Both the position numbers and the translations under genes were made by a program. Of a stretch of DNA of 64,000 nt, positions 42,159 to 51,316 are shown piece by piece; within the stretch, counting starts at the first letter, position 1; each line of letters starts with the position of its first letter. The notes under the pieces are model-generated. The model was not told the origin of the DNA. It saw nothing but the letters and a program-made list of their open reading frames with translations, and searched no databases. The stretch is from CAZXFH01 sp964640055 (GTDB taxonomy: Bacteria; Fidelibacterota; UBA2242; JAFGTP01): NCBI GenBank assembly GCA_964640055.1, contig CAZXFH010000006.1, positions 32,745-96,744 on the forward strand. The letters run 5' to 3'.

Positions 42159-42800
42159 ATGAAGAGGGATATTAAAAAAGGTTGGCTAATTATAGGAGTT
42201 TTGTTCTGTCTGCCGGTTTTTGCCGGGGAAGGAACAGCGTTGTTGAAAAAAACCGCTGATAAATACCGGCGGTTAATACCCTTTGAAATTACCTTTAAAA
42301 TCAAACAAAGTTTTGTACCGACAGACAATGAGGATCCAATTGAAGGCCAATTTTATCTGGATTCCCTACATTGTTTCCGGTTGACCTATCCCGATCAGGT
42401 TATTTTATATGATGGCCAGTGGCTCTGGAGCCTGGATAAAGGAAATGACCAGGTCATTGTGGAAAGTTTTGATCCCCGTTCAAGTTTGCATTTGATTTAT
42501 GATCTGTTGAGTGGGAATTTTTCCGATTTCCGGGTGATCAAAGTGACCCGGTCAACCCGGCAAGATAGTCTGGTGACTGTTCATCTGGATCCTGCGGATG
42601 AGAATAATTTTTTTGAGGACTTAAGCCTGGTTATCGATCATCATCACAATATTGAAAGGGCTGCCTACCAGGATTTTCAGGGAAATCAAACAATTATTCA
42701 AATGGGAGACTATCAACAGAGAGCATTACCGGATTCATTGCTCTATGAGATCAAATCGGTTGAAGAAGAAAATTTAATAGATCTGAGGCCACAGGATTGA
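42159..42800 (+). CDS. lolA: Outer-membrane lipoprotein carrier protein LolA
   Basis: 213 residues with a signal peptide (LIIGVLFCLPVFAGEG). The mature part is a LolA-like half-barrel: LLKKTADKYRRLIPFEITFK, FYLDSLHCFRLTYPDQVILY, DGQWLWSLDKGNDQVIVESF and ENNFFEDLSLVIDH. LolA shuttles lipoproteins across the periplasm from LolCDE to the outer membrane, so it fits a diderm with Lnt. Sequence similarity in the family is low; the call rests on pattern, size and signal. Overlaps the next gene by four bases. Confidence 0.85.
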   Translation: MKRDIKKGWLIIGVLFCLPVFAGEGTALLKKTADKYRRLIPFEITFKIKQSFVPTDNEDPIEGQFYLDSLHCFRLTYPDQVILYDGQWLWSLDKGNDQVIVESFDPRSSLHLIYDLLSGNFSDFRVIKVTRSTRQDSLVTVHLDPADENNFFEDLSLVIDHHHNIERAAYQDFQGNQTIIQMGDYQQRALPDSLLYEIKSVEEENLIDLRPQD

Positions 42801-43804
42801 GCAAGCCAAAATCTAATCGTCGATTTCTGAACTATAAAACCTTGCTGAGTATTTTGATCAGTGTGGCGGGCTTGTATTTGGGTTTTCGCAAATTTGATGT
42901 GCAGAAGTTTTTAGACGCCTTGCGCCAAGCCCATCTGATTTTATTTATAATTTCCATGGGTATTATGATTTTTATGACCTATTTACGGGCCTGGCGCTGG
43001 CAATACCTGGTGATGCCGATCAAAAAGATCTCCATGAAGGACATGTTTGCCGCTGAAATGATCTGCTATTTTGGGAATAATGTTTTTCCCATGCGCCTGG
43101 GCGAAGTGCTGCGCTCCTATTCCCTGAGCAAAATGAGCCGGGTGTCAGCTGTTTCGATTTTTGGAACAGTTATCACCGAACGCATTTTGGATACATCAGT
43201 TTTTTTATTGATTGTGATGCTGAGTGCCATCCTTTTTCCCAGCATGCCAGCGACTGTACGCCTGATAGGCTTACTGACTGCAATTTTTATTGTAATTCTA
43301 GTTGTCATTATTTACATTTTCAGATCAAGGAACATATCGATTGTCGGTTTTTTGAGAAAAAGATTGTCTAAATATTCGCAGAGTAAAGTCTATGACTTTA
43401 TCAAGCGTTTACTGAGCGGAATCAGCACCCTGCGGCACACACCCCATTTGGGACTTATCATTACCCAGTCCATTATCGTCTGGTTGATCAGTCTTATCAA
43501 TTTTTGGATTATGGGCGCCACCTTGGAAACCTATTTTACCCTACCCCAGCTGCTGCTGATCTTTTTTGTTACCTCTGCGATTATTTCCATCCCTTCCGCC
43601 CCCGGATATGTGGGCACTTATCATGCCGGTGCGATTGGTATTTTGTTATATTTTGGTATGGAATTAAGTAAAGCGCAAGCGCTAGCCGTGATTATGCACG
43701 CCGTGGGATTCATTTCTTTAACTTTGATTGGATTAATATACTTTTTAAAATACCATGTGGCGCTTAAGGAGACGTCAGTACCGAAAGTGAAGGATAACGT
43801 ATAA
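42797..43804 (+). CDS. UPF0104 / lysylphosphatidylglycerol synthase-like transmembrane protein
   Basis: 335 residues, about eight transmembrane helices. Hallmarks of the AglD/UPF0104 (flippase-like) family are MTYLRAWRWQYLVMPIKKI, CYFGNNVFPMRLGEVLRSY and ISIPSAPGYVGTYHAG. Members are proposed lipid or lipid-linked sugar translocases or membrane parts of LPG synthases; there is no cytosolic transferase domain here. The start is TTG at 42797, overlapping the lolA stop. It directly precedes the polysaccharide export genes, so a role in moving lipid-linked sugars is possible but unproven. Confidence 0.85.
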   Translation: MSKPKSNRRFLNYKTLLSILISVAGLYLGFRKFDVQKFLDALRQAHLILFIISMGIMIFMTYLRAWRWQYLVMPIKKISMKDMFAAEMICYFGNNVFPMRLGEVLRSYSLSKMSRVSAVSIFGTVITERILDTSVFLLIVMLSAILFPSMPATVRLIGLLTAIFIVILVVIIYIFRSRNISIVGFLRKRLSKYSQSKVYDFIKRLLSGISTLRHTPHLGLIITQSIIVWLISLINFWIMGATLETYFTLPQLLLIFFVTSAIISIPSAPGYVGTYHAGAIGILLYFGMELSKAQALAVIMHAVGFISLTLIGLIYFLKYHVALKETSVPKVKDNV

Positions 43805-43883
43805 AAAATATAGAATAATTAATAATTTTACTTTAAAATACCGAGCTGATACAGTGATTTTTTTGATAAAAGGGGATGCATTT

Positions 43884-46800
43884 ATGAAAACCGTTGTGCA
43901 GAATAGCCTAAAATATATGATCGTAATCTGTTTTATATTCTCACCTTTTTTATGGGGACAACAAAGTGAGGACGTCCCTGAAAAGGTCCAGCAGGAAGCC
44001 GAAAAACATGGAATGACCGTCGATCAGGCGAAGAAAGAAGCCAGCCGGTTGGGCATAGATCTTTCCAACCCCGACCAGGCAGCTCAGCGCGCCCGGGAAC
44101 TGGGGGTACCGGAAGCCAAAATACAGGAATTATTGAGAGCCTCCGAGGCCCAACAGGAGCAGGCAGTAGGTCCCGGCGAAGAGATACAACCTGAAGGCGA
44201 ACAAGAACCGGGTCTGGAAGAGAGTACTGAGGAAACCATGGATGAGGAAACAACGGAAGAAGAAACGGATGAAGACCTGGAAGAAGAGGAAACCGAGGAG
44301 AAAACACCCACCGGCGGTATATCACTGCCCTATTTCGGATACAATACCTTTCAGACGATACCCGAGTCCTTTAAACCCAGTGCCACCGGACCGGTCAGCG
44401 ATGGATATATCATTGGGTACGGCGATGAATTACGATTAGTGGTGTGGGGCGCCACCGAGTTCCAGTATGAACTGAAAGTAGACCGTGAGGGACGTATTTT
44501 TGTGCCCCGGGTCGGTCAGTTGACGGTGGCTAATAAATCTCTGGAAAAGTGCCGCGAAGAAGTGAAAAATTGGCTCTCCCGTAAATATCGCGGGCTGGTC
44601 AAAAGTCCGCCCACGATTTTTATGGACCTGACCCTCACCAGACTACGCCCCATCAGAGTGTTCGTACTGGGCGAAGTTGCTCAACCGGGGGGCTATAATG
44701 TCAGTAGTCATTCCACGGTCTTTAACGTACTGTATAGTGTCGGGGGCCCCTTAAGACGGGGTACGCTGCGGAACATTCAATTAATTCGGGATGGTAAGAT
44801 TATAGAAACGGTTGATTTTTACGACTATTTGCTGAAAGGATATGGGGCCAATTCGATCCGCTTGCAAGATAACGATCATGTTTTCATTCCTACCCGGGGT
44901 AAGACAGTTTCTATCCGGGGACAAGTAAGACGAGCGGCATTTTATGAATTGAAAGAAGGGGAAACGGTCGTTGACTTAATTCAATTTGCCGGCGGATTGC
45001 AACCGGAGGCCTATGCCAAGCGGTTTCAGATCGAACGGGTGATTCCCTTTGAAGAGCGGCAGGATCCTTCCATCGCCCGTAAGATCATTGATCTGAATCT
45101 GGAGGATGTGTTATCAGGCCAACAAAAAATAAAGCTTCAAGATGGTGACCGGGTGCGTATCTTCTCGATTCTGGATATTCTGGAGAATGTCGTGCGCATA
45201 TCCGGGGCAGTCTATCAACCCGGGACCTATGAACTCAGCGATACACTGCAAACCGTCCGACAGTTGATTAACGATGCTGACGGCCTTACCGGAGACGCCT
45301 ACCTTGACAAGGCCGAGCTGACCCGCCTGAATCTGGACGGCACAGAGCGACTGATAAATCTGGATCTGCAACAGGTATTTAGCAATAATCCGGCGCATAA
45401 TATTACCTTACAACCGGAAGACCGGTTACGAGTCTATTCTATTCATGAGCTGGAATATCCCAACCGGGTGCGAATTTCCGGTGAAGTCCGCCGACCGGGC
45501 AGCTATCCCTTGGTCGATAGTATGAGTGTCTATGACCTGCTCTTCCGCGGTGGCGGATTGAAGGATTCCGTATTTTTGGAACGAGTCTATTTGGAACGGG
45601 CTGATCTGATCCGCAAGGATGAAAACGGATTAACCCGTCAGATTATCCAATTTGATCTGGGTCAGGCTTTAAAAAAGCAAGGAATTGCCCGGAAATTACT
45701 CAAGCCCGATGATCAGATTGTGATCTATCCCCGGGATATTAAGCAAGTGACCGCGCGCAATGTTTCGATTGTGGGCAGAGTCCAGAATCCAGGCAACCGA
45801 GCCTGGCGCAGTAATATGACGCTCCATGACCTGGTATTCTCCGCCCGCGGCTTGCAGGATCCGGAGTATCTGGAGGATGTCTATCTAGAACGTGCTGATC
45901 TCTTCCGGGAAATCGAAACCGGCGGTAAGGAGATCCGCCTTTCCTTTAACTTGCGGAAAGTGCTGCAGGGGAAAGGGATTGCCAATATGTCCCTGGAACC
46001 CAATGATGTAGTGCGGATTTATCCCGCTACCGTTGAAGAGTTTAGAGATAATTACGTCAATGTTAAGGGAGAGGTTAAAAATCCGGGGCAATACCGATTG
46101 CGCGAGAATATGAATCTGGAGGATTTATTGTTGGTGGCCGGTGGATTTACCCGGGGAGCTTATATTAAAGAAGTTGAGATCAACCGTTTTATGCCGGGAA
46201 TGACCGACCAGATCAGTGCAGATAAATACCAGACCATTCCAGTTCCTTTGGTAGAGGATAGCTCGGTTGAAGATATTTCTTTTGCCCTTGAAGATACCTT
46301 GAGGGCTTTGAAAAATGCCCGCTCAACTCCATTGCAACACCGCGATATTGTTTTTGTGCGGCGCAATCCAAATTACCATGACGATGAGTTTGTGACTATT
46401 TCTGGCGAAGTGGTTTTTCCCGGTGATTATGCGATCATCAAAGATGGTGAAAAAATATCAGAACTGATCAAACGTACCGGCGGCCTGACACCCCAGGCCT
46501 TCCCGCCAGGGGCTCGTTTTTATCGAGGCGGGCAGCGGGTTGTGGTAGAGATGGAGCAGGTTATCGCTGGCAAAAGCCGCTACGATCTTGAGATCATCCC
46601 TGGTGACCGCATCATTATTCCGCCCAAGCCGAATACAGTCCAGGTCAGAGGCAATGTGAATGTGACCGGACTATTTAAGTATCAAGACCGGAAAAATGTT
46701 TTTTACTATATTGACCGGGCTGGTGGATTACAGGATAGTACCAAGGAGGTCTTGGTGACCTATCCCTCCGGTGAAACTCAAAAGGTGCCCAAATTTCTGG

Positions 46801-46970
46801 GAATGTATTTCTGTAAGCCCAAGGTTCAAGATGGCTCTGAAATAGTGGCCACGAAAAAGAAACCGCGGAAACGGGAAGAGGTGGACATAAAGGGGATCGT
46901 AACAGAAACCATGGCAATAATGTCAAGCGCCTTAACCATAATTGTTTTGGCTACTAAAATTCCAGGGTGA
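43884..46970 (+). CDS. Polysaccharide biosynthesis/export protein with multiple SLBB repeats (Wza-like)
   Basis: 1028 residues from ATG at 43884 (GGGGA upstream). A signal peptide ends near WGQQ. An acidic, Glu/Thr-rich linker follows (about 105-145). The poly-export domain starts YIIGYGDELRLVVWGATEFQ. After it come eight SLBB-type repeats with the G-x-V-x-x-P-G-x-Y pattern (for example VLGEVAQPGGYNVSS, RISGAVYQPGTYELSD, RISGEVRRPGSYPLVD, NVKGEVKNPGQYRLRE, TISGEVVFPGDYAIIK). A C-terminal hydrophobic helix (MSSALTIIVLATKIPG) ends the protein. E. coli Wza has far fewer repeats. It likely forms a long periplasmic conduit for capsular or exopolysaccharide export. Confidence 0.92.
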   Translation: MKTVVQNSLKYMIVICFIFSPFLWGQQSEDVPEKVQQEAEKHGMTVDQAKKEASRLGIDLSNPDQAAQRARELGVPEAKIQELLRASEAQQEQAVGPGEEIQPEGEQEPGLEESTEETMDEETTEEETDEDLEEEETEEKTPTGGISLPYFGYNTFQTIPESFKPSATGPVSDGYIIGYGDELRLVVWGATEFQYELKVDREGRIFVPRVGQLTVANKSLEKCREEVKNWLSRKYRGLVKSPPTIFMDLTLTRLRPIRVFVLGEVAQPGGYNVSSHSTVFNVLYSVGGPLRRGTLRNIQLIRDGKIIETVDFYDYLLKGYGANSIRLQDNDHVFIPTRGKTVSIRGQVRRAAFYELKEGETVVDLIQFAGGLQPEAYAKRFQIERVIPFEERQDPSIARKIIDLNLEDVLSGQQKIKLQDGDRVRIFSILDILENVVRISGAVYQPGTYELSDTLQTVRQLINDADGLTGDAYLDKAELTRLNLDGTERLINLDLQQVFSNNPAHNITLQPEDRLRVYSIHELEYPNRVRISGEVRRPGSYPLVDSMSVYDLLFRGGGLKDSVFLERVYLERADLIRKDENGLTRQIIQFDLGQALKKQGIARKLLKPDDQIVIYPRDIKQVTARNVSIVGRVQNPGNRAWRSNMTLHDLVFSARGLQDPEYLEDVYLERADLFREIETGGKEIRLSFNLRKVLQGKGIANMSLEPNDVVRIYPATVEEFRDNYVNVKGEVKNPGQYRLRENMNLEDLLLVAGGFTRGAYIKEVEINRFMPGMTDQISADKYQTIPVPLVEDSSVEDISFALEDTLRALKNARSTPLQHRDIVFVRRNPNYHDDEFVTISGEVVFPGDYAIIKDGEKISELIKRTGGLTPQAFPPGARFYRGGQRVVVEMEQVIAGKSRYDLEIIPGDRIIIPPKPNTVQVRGNVNVTGLFKYQDRKNVFYYIDRAGGLQDSTKEVLVTYPSGETQKVPKFLGMYFCKPKVQDGSEIVATKKKPRKREEVDIKGIVTETMAIMSSALTIIVLATKIPG

Positions 46971-46993
46971 TATTTAATCAATGAGTAATATTT

Positions 46994-48226
46994 ATGTATC
47001 AGAAGAATTCGCAACAAAGTAATATTAATCAAAATGAGCCGCGACCCTATCCCGAGCCCTATGAGCCCGAGGAAGAGGTTTCACTGCTCGACTATCTGGT
47101 CATTATTACCGCTAATATGAAATTGATCCTGATCACGACCGGGGTGTTCCTGTTTTTTGGTTTGTTTATTGCACTCACCAGTACTCCGGAATACACCTCT
47201 TCCGCTCAGGTAGTACGCGAGATCCCCGGGGAACGGACAAGCTCGCCATTATCCGCCCTGCGCGGGATGGGCATCCAAGTAGGCGGTGCCAGTACCGGTC
47301 TGACACCGGAGACCATTCCGGATATCTTAAAAAGCCGGGAGGTCTGTCTGGCCGTGGCCAATGACAAGTATTATTTTGAAGATGCGGACTCCAGCATGTC
47401 CTATATTGAATATCTGGGCCGGGAACCGGGAATTTTCAGCGTCATTTTTGGTTTCATTAAAAAATATACCATCGGATTGCCCCGTACAATAATCGGATTT
47501 TTGACACCTGACAAAAAATTGGAAGAGACAGTCGGAGTAAAGGAGGGACAGGCTAAAATTCTGACCGAGGAAGAAGAGGCGGCGATAAAGAGTTTACGTA
47601 ACATGGTTAAAGTGGACGTAGACCGGGAATCCGGAATTATGGATCTTGCTGTAACCACCAGGGATCCCATTCTGTCAGCCAGTTACTGTCGTAATTTTAT
47701 TGAAAACCTGACGCGGCGGGTGCAAGAAATCTATACCCAAAAAACCAAAGAGAATTTGCTTTTCATCGAAGACCGTTTTGCAGAAACCCGGGAAGAGTTA
47801 ATTCAGGCCGAAGATGAGCTGGCTAAATTTATTGACAGCCATGAGAATCCCACGGAGGCACGGCTGACCGTGGAGATCGACCGTTTAAGACGGGTGGTAC
47901 GGTTTAAGTCACAGCTTTATCAAGAACTACAAACCCAGCTGACCCAGGCCGAGATCGAGCTGCAAAAAACCGAACCGGTCCTGACCGTTATTGATCCACC
48001 TATTCCCCCACGGGAGAAGAGCGGCCCCAACCGCAAGTTAACAGTTATACTCGCCATTTTTCTGGGAGGTGGCCTAGCCCTGGGGATTGTTTTTATCAGA
48101 GAATATGTCAATAATTTAAAGGAAGATGAGGAAAACGAATCCAAACTGGCTGCGATCAGCCAGAAGTTCCAACCCCTAAAAACCAAAACCCTAAATATAA
48201 TTAACCGGATAAGACCGCAAAAATAA
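46994..48226 (+). CDS. Wzz-type chain-length determinant protein (no kinase domain)
   Basis: 410 residues. After a Pro/Glu-rich start, EEEVSLLDYLVIITANMK leads into a first transmembrane helix (LILITTGVFLFFGLFIAL, about 36-54). A periplasmic coiled-coil domain follows, with the second helix near 350-368 (LTVILAIFLGGGLALGIVFI) after the proline-rich PPIPPREKSGPNRK. This is the Wzz topology. It lacks Walker motifs, unlike the next gene, so the cluster has one regulatory-only and one kinase-bearing copolymerase. 23 bases separate it from the SLBB gene. Confidence 0.9.
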   Translation: MYQKNSQQSNINQNEPRPYPEPYEPEEEVSLLDYLVIITANMKLILITTGVFLFFGLFIALTSTPEYTSSAQVVREIPGERTSSPLSALRGMGIQVGGASTGLTPETIPDILKSREVCLAVANDKYYFEDADSSMSYIEYLGREPGIFSVIFGFIKKYTIGLPRTIIGFLTPDKKLEETVGVKEGQAKILTEEEEAAIKSLRNMVKVDVDRESGIMDLAVTTRDPILSASYCRNFIENLTRRVQEIYTQKTKENLLFIEDRFAETREELIQAEDELAKFIDSHENPTEARLTVEIDRLRRVVRFKSQLYQELQTQLTQAEIELQKTEPVLTVIDPPIPPREKSGPNRKLTVILAIFLGGGLALGIVFIREYVNNLKEDEENESKLAAISQKFQPLKTKTLNIINRIRPQK

Positions 48227-48275
48227 TTTATGCTCTATTTGAGGATGACCGCTCGATTGACCTAACTTGTTTCTT

Positions 48276-48304
48276 TTGAAAATATAATTAATTTTTTTAT
48301 ATTT
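48276..48304 (+). promoter_or_regulatory. Possible promoter before the Wzc-like gene
   Basis: TTGAAA at 48276-48281 and ATATTT at 48299-48304, spaced by 17 bases, lie 31 bases before ATG at 48336 in a 109-base AT-rich gap. The spacing matches other candidates in the window but base composition makes chance likely. Confidence 0.2.
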
Positions 48305-48335
48305 ATAACATAAGTCCAAAAGGAAACAGAGTGAT

Positions 48336-50729
48336 ATGGATTCCGATCGCCATGGTCAAGTTGAGGATAATTCTGCGGAACAGGAAGTATCGCTGCAGGA
48401 TTACCTGGGGATTCTCTACCGGGGCCGGTGGCTCATAGCCGTCAGTTTACTCGTCATATTTGCTGCTACTGTTTACCTCTCTTTTACGGCGCCGCCTCAA
48501 TATGAATCCACCGTTTTGATTATGTTATCCGGGAAAAGCAAACAGGCCGGCATGATATTCTCAAATCCGATCCTGCCTCAGAATTATTTAAAGGTCAATA
48601 ATGAAATTGAAGTCATCCAGAGTAGACATCTGGCGCGCCGGGTGATCAAGGCCTTGCAGTTTGCCGATTATAGTGACAGCCTTTACATCCTAAGCCACAG
48701 GCATTATGAAAATAACCGCCCTCAATTTCATTCCCTGTTGGCTGCGATGAAAAGGAAAGTCAGGGGAATATTGATCAGTCCTACTGAGCCGGCCCTTACC
48801 ATTTCAGACACATTAAACCGGCCGCTGGTCCGTAAATTGCGGAATGCTCTACAGGTTGAACCTATCCGGGATACGGAAGCCATCCGGCTCACGGTTACCT
48901 CAGTGGATCCCTCGGAAGCCGCCTTGTTGGCCAATATCATTGCGCGGGAATATCAGTTGCTCGACCGCGAGTACAATCTGACAGATGTAGTGGAAGTCAA
49001 GTATTTCCTGGAAGAGCAGATCGGAAAAATACAACAGGAATTAACCTATTCTGAAGAGGCGCTTAAGCAATATCAGGAGCAAGAGGGGGTTTTTGGTCTG
49101 GATGAAACTGCCCAAACCTTGATTGATCAGCTTTCCACCTTTGAAGCCACCTTTTATGCCTCTAAGGCCGAGCTGGCGGTAGCCCAGCGGGAACTGGAAA
49201 ACCAGGAAAAGGAAATGAATGCCCGGGAGAAATGGGCGATTGATGAATCTATGAACACCACCAATCCCCTGATTGCGCAGCTCCGGCAGGCCATAGCCGA
49301 ACTGGAAGCCAAGAAGATCGCAGCCATGAGCGCACAAGGTTATGGTGAAAATAGTGCCGGGATCCGTGAATTGAATTCCCGGATTAATGAATTTAAGCAG
49401 AGATTGTATCGGGAGTCGCAAAAATTAACCAATATGGGCTTATCGCCGGAAGAGCAGTCGGAGATTTCCCTGGATCTGATGAAAAAGGCACTGAACAATC
49501 GTATTCGGGTTATGTCTCTGAATGCCAAGACGCAGGCCTATAAAAAACTGGTCGATCAATATGCTGATAAGTTGGAGCAATTGCCGGAGAAAAGTATTCA
49601 GTATGCCCGTCTGGACAGGGAGCGCCAGGTCAATGAAAAATACTATATGCTGTTGAAAACCAAATATCAGGAAGCCCGGATTAAAGAGGCCAGCCAGATC
49701 AGCAGTATCCGCATTGTTGATCCGGCGGTTCCCCCGGAAAATCCGGTTAAGCCCCGGAAAAAGTTGAATTTGCTGCTGGGAATTTTCCTGGGATTGGGGC
49801 TAGGAGTGGGGATCACATTTGTACGTGAATATTTTGATCACTCTATCCGCAGTATTGAAGATCTGAAGAAGCAGGGCTTATCAACGTTGGTAATTGTACC
49901 GGATATCAATACTAAACTGGCTATTGAAAAGCTGCCCCGTAGAGATGGTATGCCCGCGACTGAATACAGTCTCAAAGAGCGGCTGGTAACTCATTATGAT
50001 CCCAAGTCAATAGTGGCCGAGGCTTACCGGGGCCTGCGAACCCAGATCCAATACATGAATCCGGATCAACCCGTCCGCTCTTTAGTCATATCCAGCCCGG
50101 GACCCGGGGATGGTAAATCCACCACGATTGTGAATTTAGGGATCACTTTTTCCAATTTAGGCAAACGGGTCTTACTGATCGACGCTGATTTACGCAAACC
50201 CGTACAGCACCGGGTTTTTGATATTGCAAAAAATCCCGGATTGACCGACTGGGTAACAGATGATTTGAGCCGAAAAGAGATTATCAGAGCAACAGACATC
50301 ACGAATTTATCAGTGATCACTTGCGGTGATATTCCGCCCAACCCCTCGGAAATTCTGGCGTCACAAAAATTACAGGCCTTTATACAACAATTGAAAGCTG
50401 AATTTGACCTGATCCTGTTGGACTCGCCCCCTATTATTGCGGTTACGGATGCCAGTATTCTGGCCAAGCTGACTGATGCTATCTTTCTGGTCGTGCGTGC
50501 CGAATCCACAGATGAGCGCATACTAAAGCGGTCCATCGAGCAGCTCTCTCAGATCAATTGTAATTTGGCGGGTGCCATTCTTAACGATGTGAATGTAGAC
50601 AGGGGTTACGGCTCCTATTATTACTATTATCAACAGTATTACCATTACAATGAAGAGAGTAAGCGAAAGAGGAAGCAGACCGGCCGCAGGGCGCCCCATA
50701 TAAGGGCGTGGATTTCCAGGTTCAAGTAA
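48336..50729 (+). CDS. Wzc-like polysaccharide copolymerase with bacterial tyrosine kinase domain
   Basis: 797 residues. The Wzz part (EQEVSLQDYLGILYRGRW, a helix near 35-52, a long coiled coil, and a second helix near 478-497 after PRKKLN) is fused to a BY-kinase. The kinase has Walker A SPGPGDGKSTTIVNLG, Walker A' LLIDADLRKP and Walker B LILLDSPPI. The C-terminus has nine tyrosines in a 15-residue cluster (YGSYYYYYQQYYHY) followed by a basic tail. In Wzc, cycles of phosphorylation of such a cluster control octamer assembly and polymer export. It is the last gene of the export set. Confidence 0.94.
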   Translation: MDSDRHGQVEDNSAEQEVSLQDYLGILYRGRWLIAVSLLVIFAATVYLSFTAPPQYESTVLIMLSGKSKQAGMIFSNPILPQNYLKVNNEIEVIQSRHLARRVIKALQFADYSDSLYILSHRHYENNRPQFHSLLAAMKRKVRGILISPTEPALTISDTLNRPLVRKLRNALQVEPIRDTEAIRLTVTSVDPSEAALLANIIAREYQLLDREYNLTDVVEVKYFLEEQIGKIQQELTYSEEALKQYQEQEGVFGLDETAQTLIDQLSTFEATFYASKAELAVAQRELENQEKEMNAREKWAIDESMNTTNPLIAQLRQAIAELEAKKIAAMSAQGYGENSAGIRELNSRINEFKQRLYRESQKLTNMGLSPEEQSEISLDLMKKALNNRIRVMSLNAKTQAYKKLVDQYADKLEQLPEKSIQYARLDRERQVNEKYYMLLKTKYQEARIKEASQISSIRIVDPAVPPENPVKPRKKLNLLLGIFLGLGLGVGITFVREYFDHSIRSIEDLKKQGLSTLVIVPDINTKLAIEKLPRRDGMPATEYSLKERLVTHYDPKSIVAEAYRGLRTQIQYMNPDQPVRSLVISSPGPGDGKSTTIVNLGITFSNLGKRVLLIDADLRKPVQHRVFDIAKNPGLTDWVTDDLSRKEIIRATDITNLSVITCGDIPPNPSEILASQKLQAFIQQLKAEFDLILLDSPPIIAVTDASILAKLTDAIFLVVRAESTDERILKRSIEQLSQINCNLAGAILNDVNVDRGYGSYYYYYQQYYHYNEESKRKRKQTGRRAPHIRAWISRFK

Positions 50730-50757
50730 ACATTAGAGGTAATCAGCAAGGGGGTTA

Positions 50758-50787
50758 GCCAGCTCAATTTTGGAAGATGGCCTTTTT
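50758..50787 (+). terminator. Possible intrinsic terminator after the polysaccharide export genes
   Basis: An imperfect stem (GCCA at 50758-50761 with TGGC at 50778-50781, plus two inner pairs) is followed by CTTTTT. It lies about 30 bases after the kinase stop. The stem is short and mismatched, so confidence is modest. Confidence 0.35.
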
Positions 50788-50839
50788 AATTGGTGTATTA
50801 TGGAATGCTTATCCTGACGCTATTCAGCCGGACTTAAGG

Positions 50840-50868
50840 TTGACAAAAAGTAAAAATATTTGTAGTTT
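50840..50868 (+). promoter_or_regulatory. rpsU promoter (TTGACA-N17-TAGTTT)
   Basis: A perfect TTGACA at 50840-50845 and TAGTTT at 50863-50868 are spaced by 17 bases. This is the same form as the element before yicC. Transcription from here would give a leader of about 110 bases before the rpsU start, containing the hairpin at 50918-50947. Confidence 0.45.
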
Positions 50869-50917
50869 AAACGGCATTAATGAATGTATTAAGTGATTTT
50901 AATATTTAATTAACCGG

Positions 50918-50947
50918 CGTTTCAACACACTGAAGCGGTTATTTTTT
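50918..50947 (+). promoter_or_regulatory. Terminator-like hairpin in the rpsU leader
   Basis: CGTTTCA (50918-50924) can pair with TGAAGCG (50931-50937) around a six-base ACACAC loop, seven pairs with one G-U. It is followed by GTTATTTTTTA with a run of six T at 50942-50947. It lies between the candidate promoter and the ribosome site, where it could act as an attenuator of S21 synthesis. It could instead be a second terminator for the upstream operon. Confidence 0.4.
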
Positions 50948-50985
50948 ATACTAAAAATTAGAAAGAGAGGTGAACTCAAAGAATA

Positions 50986-51219
50986 ATGGTAGAAATTAAA
51001 GTCCGTAATCATGAAAATTTAGAAAGGGCTCTGCGTCGTTTTAAGAAGAAATTTGAGAAAGCTGGCACACTGAAGGATATTAAGAAAAATGCCTATTATG
51101 TCAAGCCCAGTGAAAACCGGCGCATGAAACGGGCCAAATCAGCCAAACGAATGAAAAAACTCAGATCCAAAGAGAGACGCAGAGTTAACCGACGCCGACG
51201 TAAGTTGAGTAGTATGTAA
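50986..51219 (+). CDS. rpsU: 30S ribosomal protein S21
   Basis: 77 residues, highly basic, starting VEIKVRNHENLERALRRFKK with the typical GTLKDIKKNAYYVKPSENRR and a Lys/Arg-rich tail. bS21 joins the small subunit late and sits near the 3' end of 16S rRNA, helping initiation. The ribosome site AAAGAGAGGTGA is a long match to the expected anti-SD, but its core ends 13 bases before ATG, wider than elsewhere in the window, and no in-frame start lies closer. A 97-base gap separates it from the mutase gene. Confidence 0.95.
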   Translation: MVEIKVRNHENLERALRRFKKKFEKAGTLKDIKKNAYYVKPSENRRMKRAKSAKRMKKLRSKERRRVNRRRRKLSSM

Positions 51220-51316
51220 TTGAGTTTTCAATCCCGGCTGAGCTCAAGGCTCAGTGTGATGAAAAAAATAATTCAAAATAATATAGCTCGCTTTCTTTAA
51301 TCGATAAAGGGGAAAA

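Noticed and set aside
51238..51254. CTGAG-CTCAAGG-CTCAG hairpin after rpsU
   Set aside because: The stem is only five or six pairs and is not followed by a T-run, so I do not call it a terminator.
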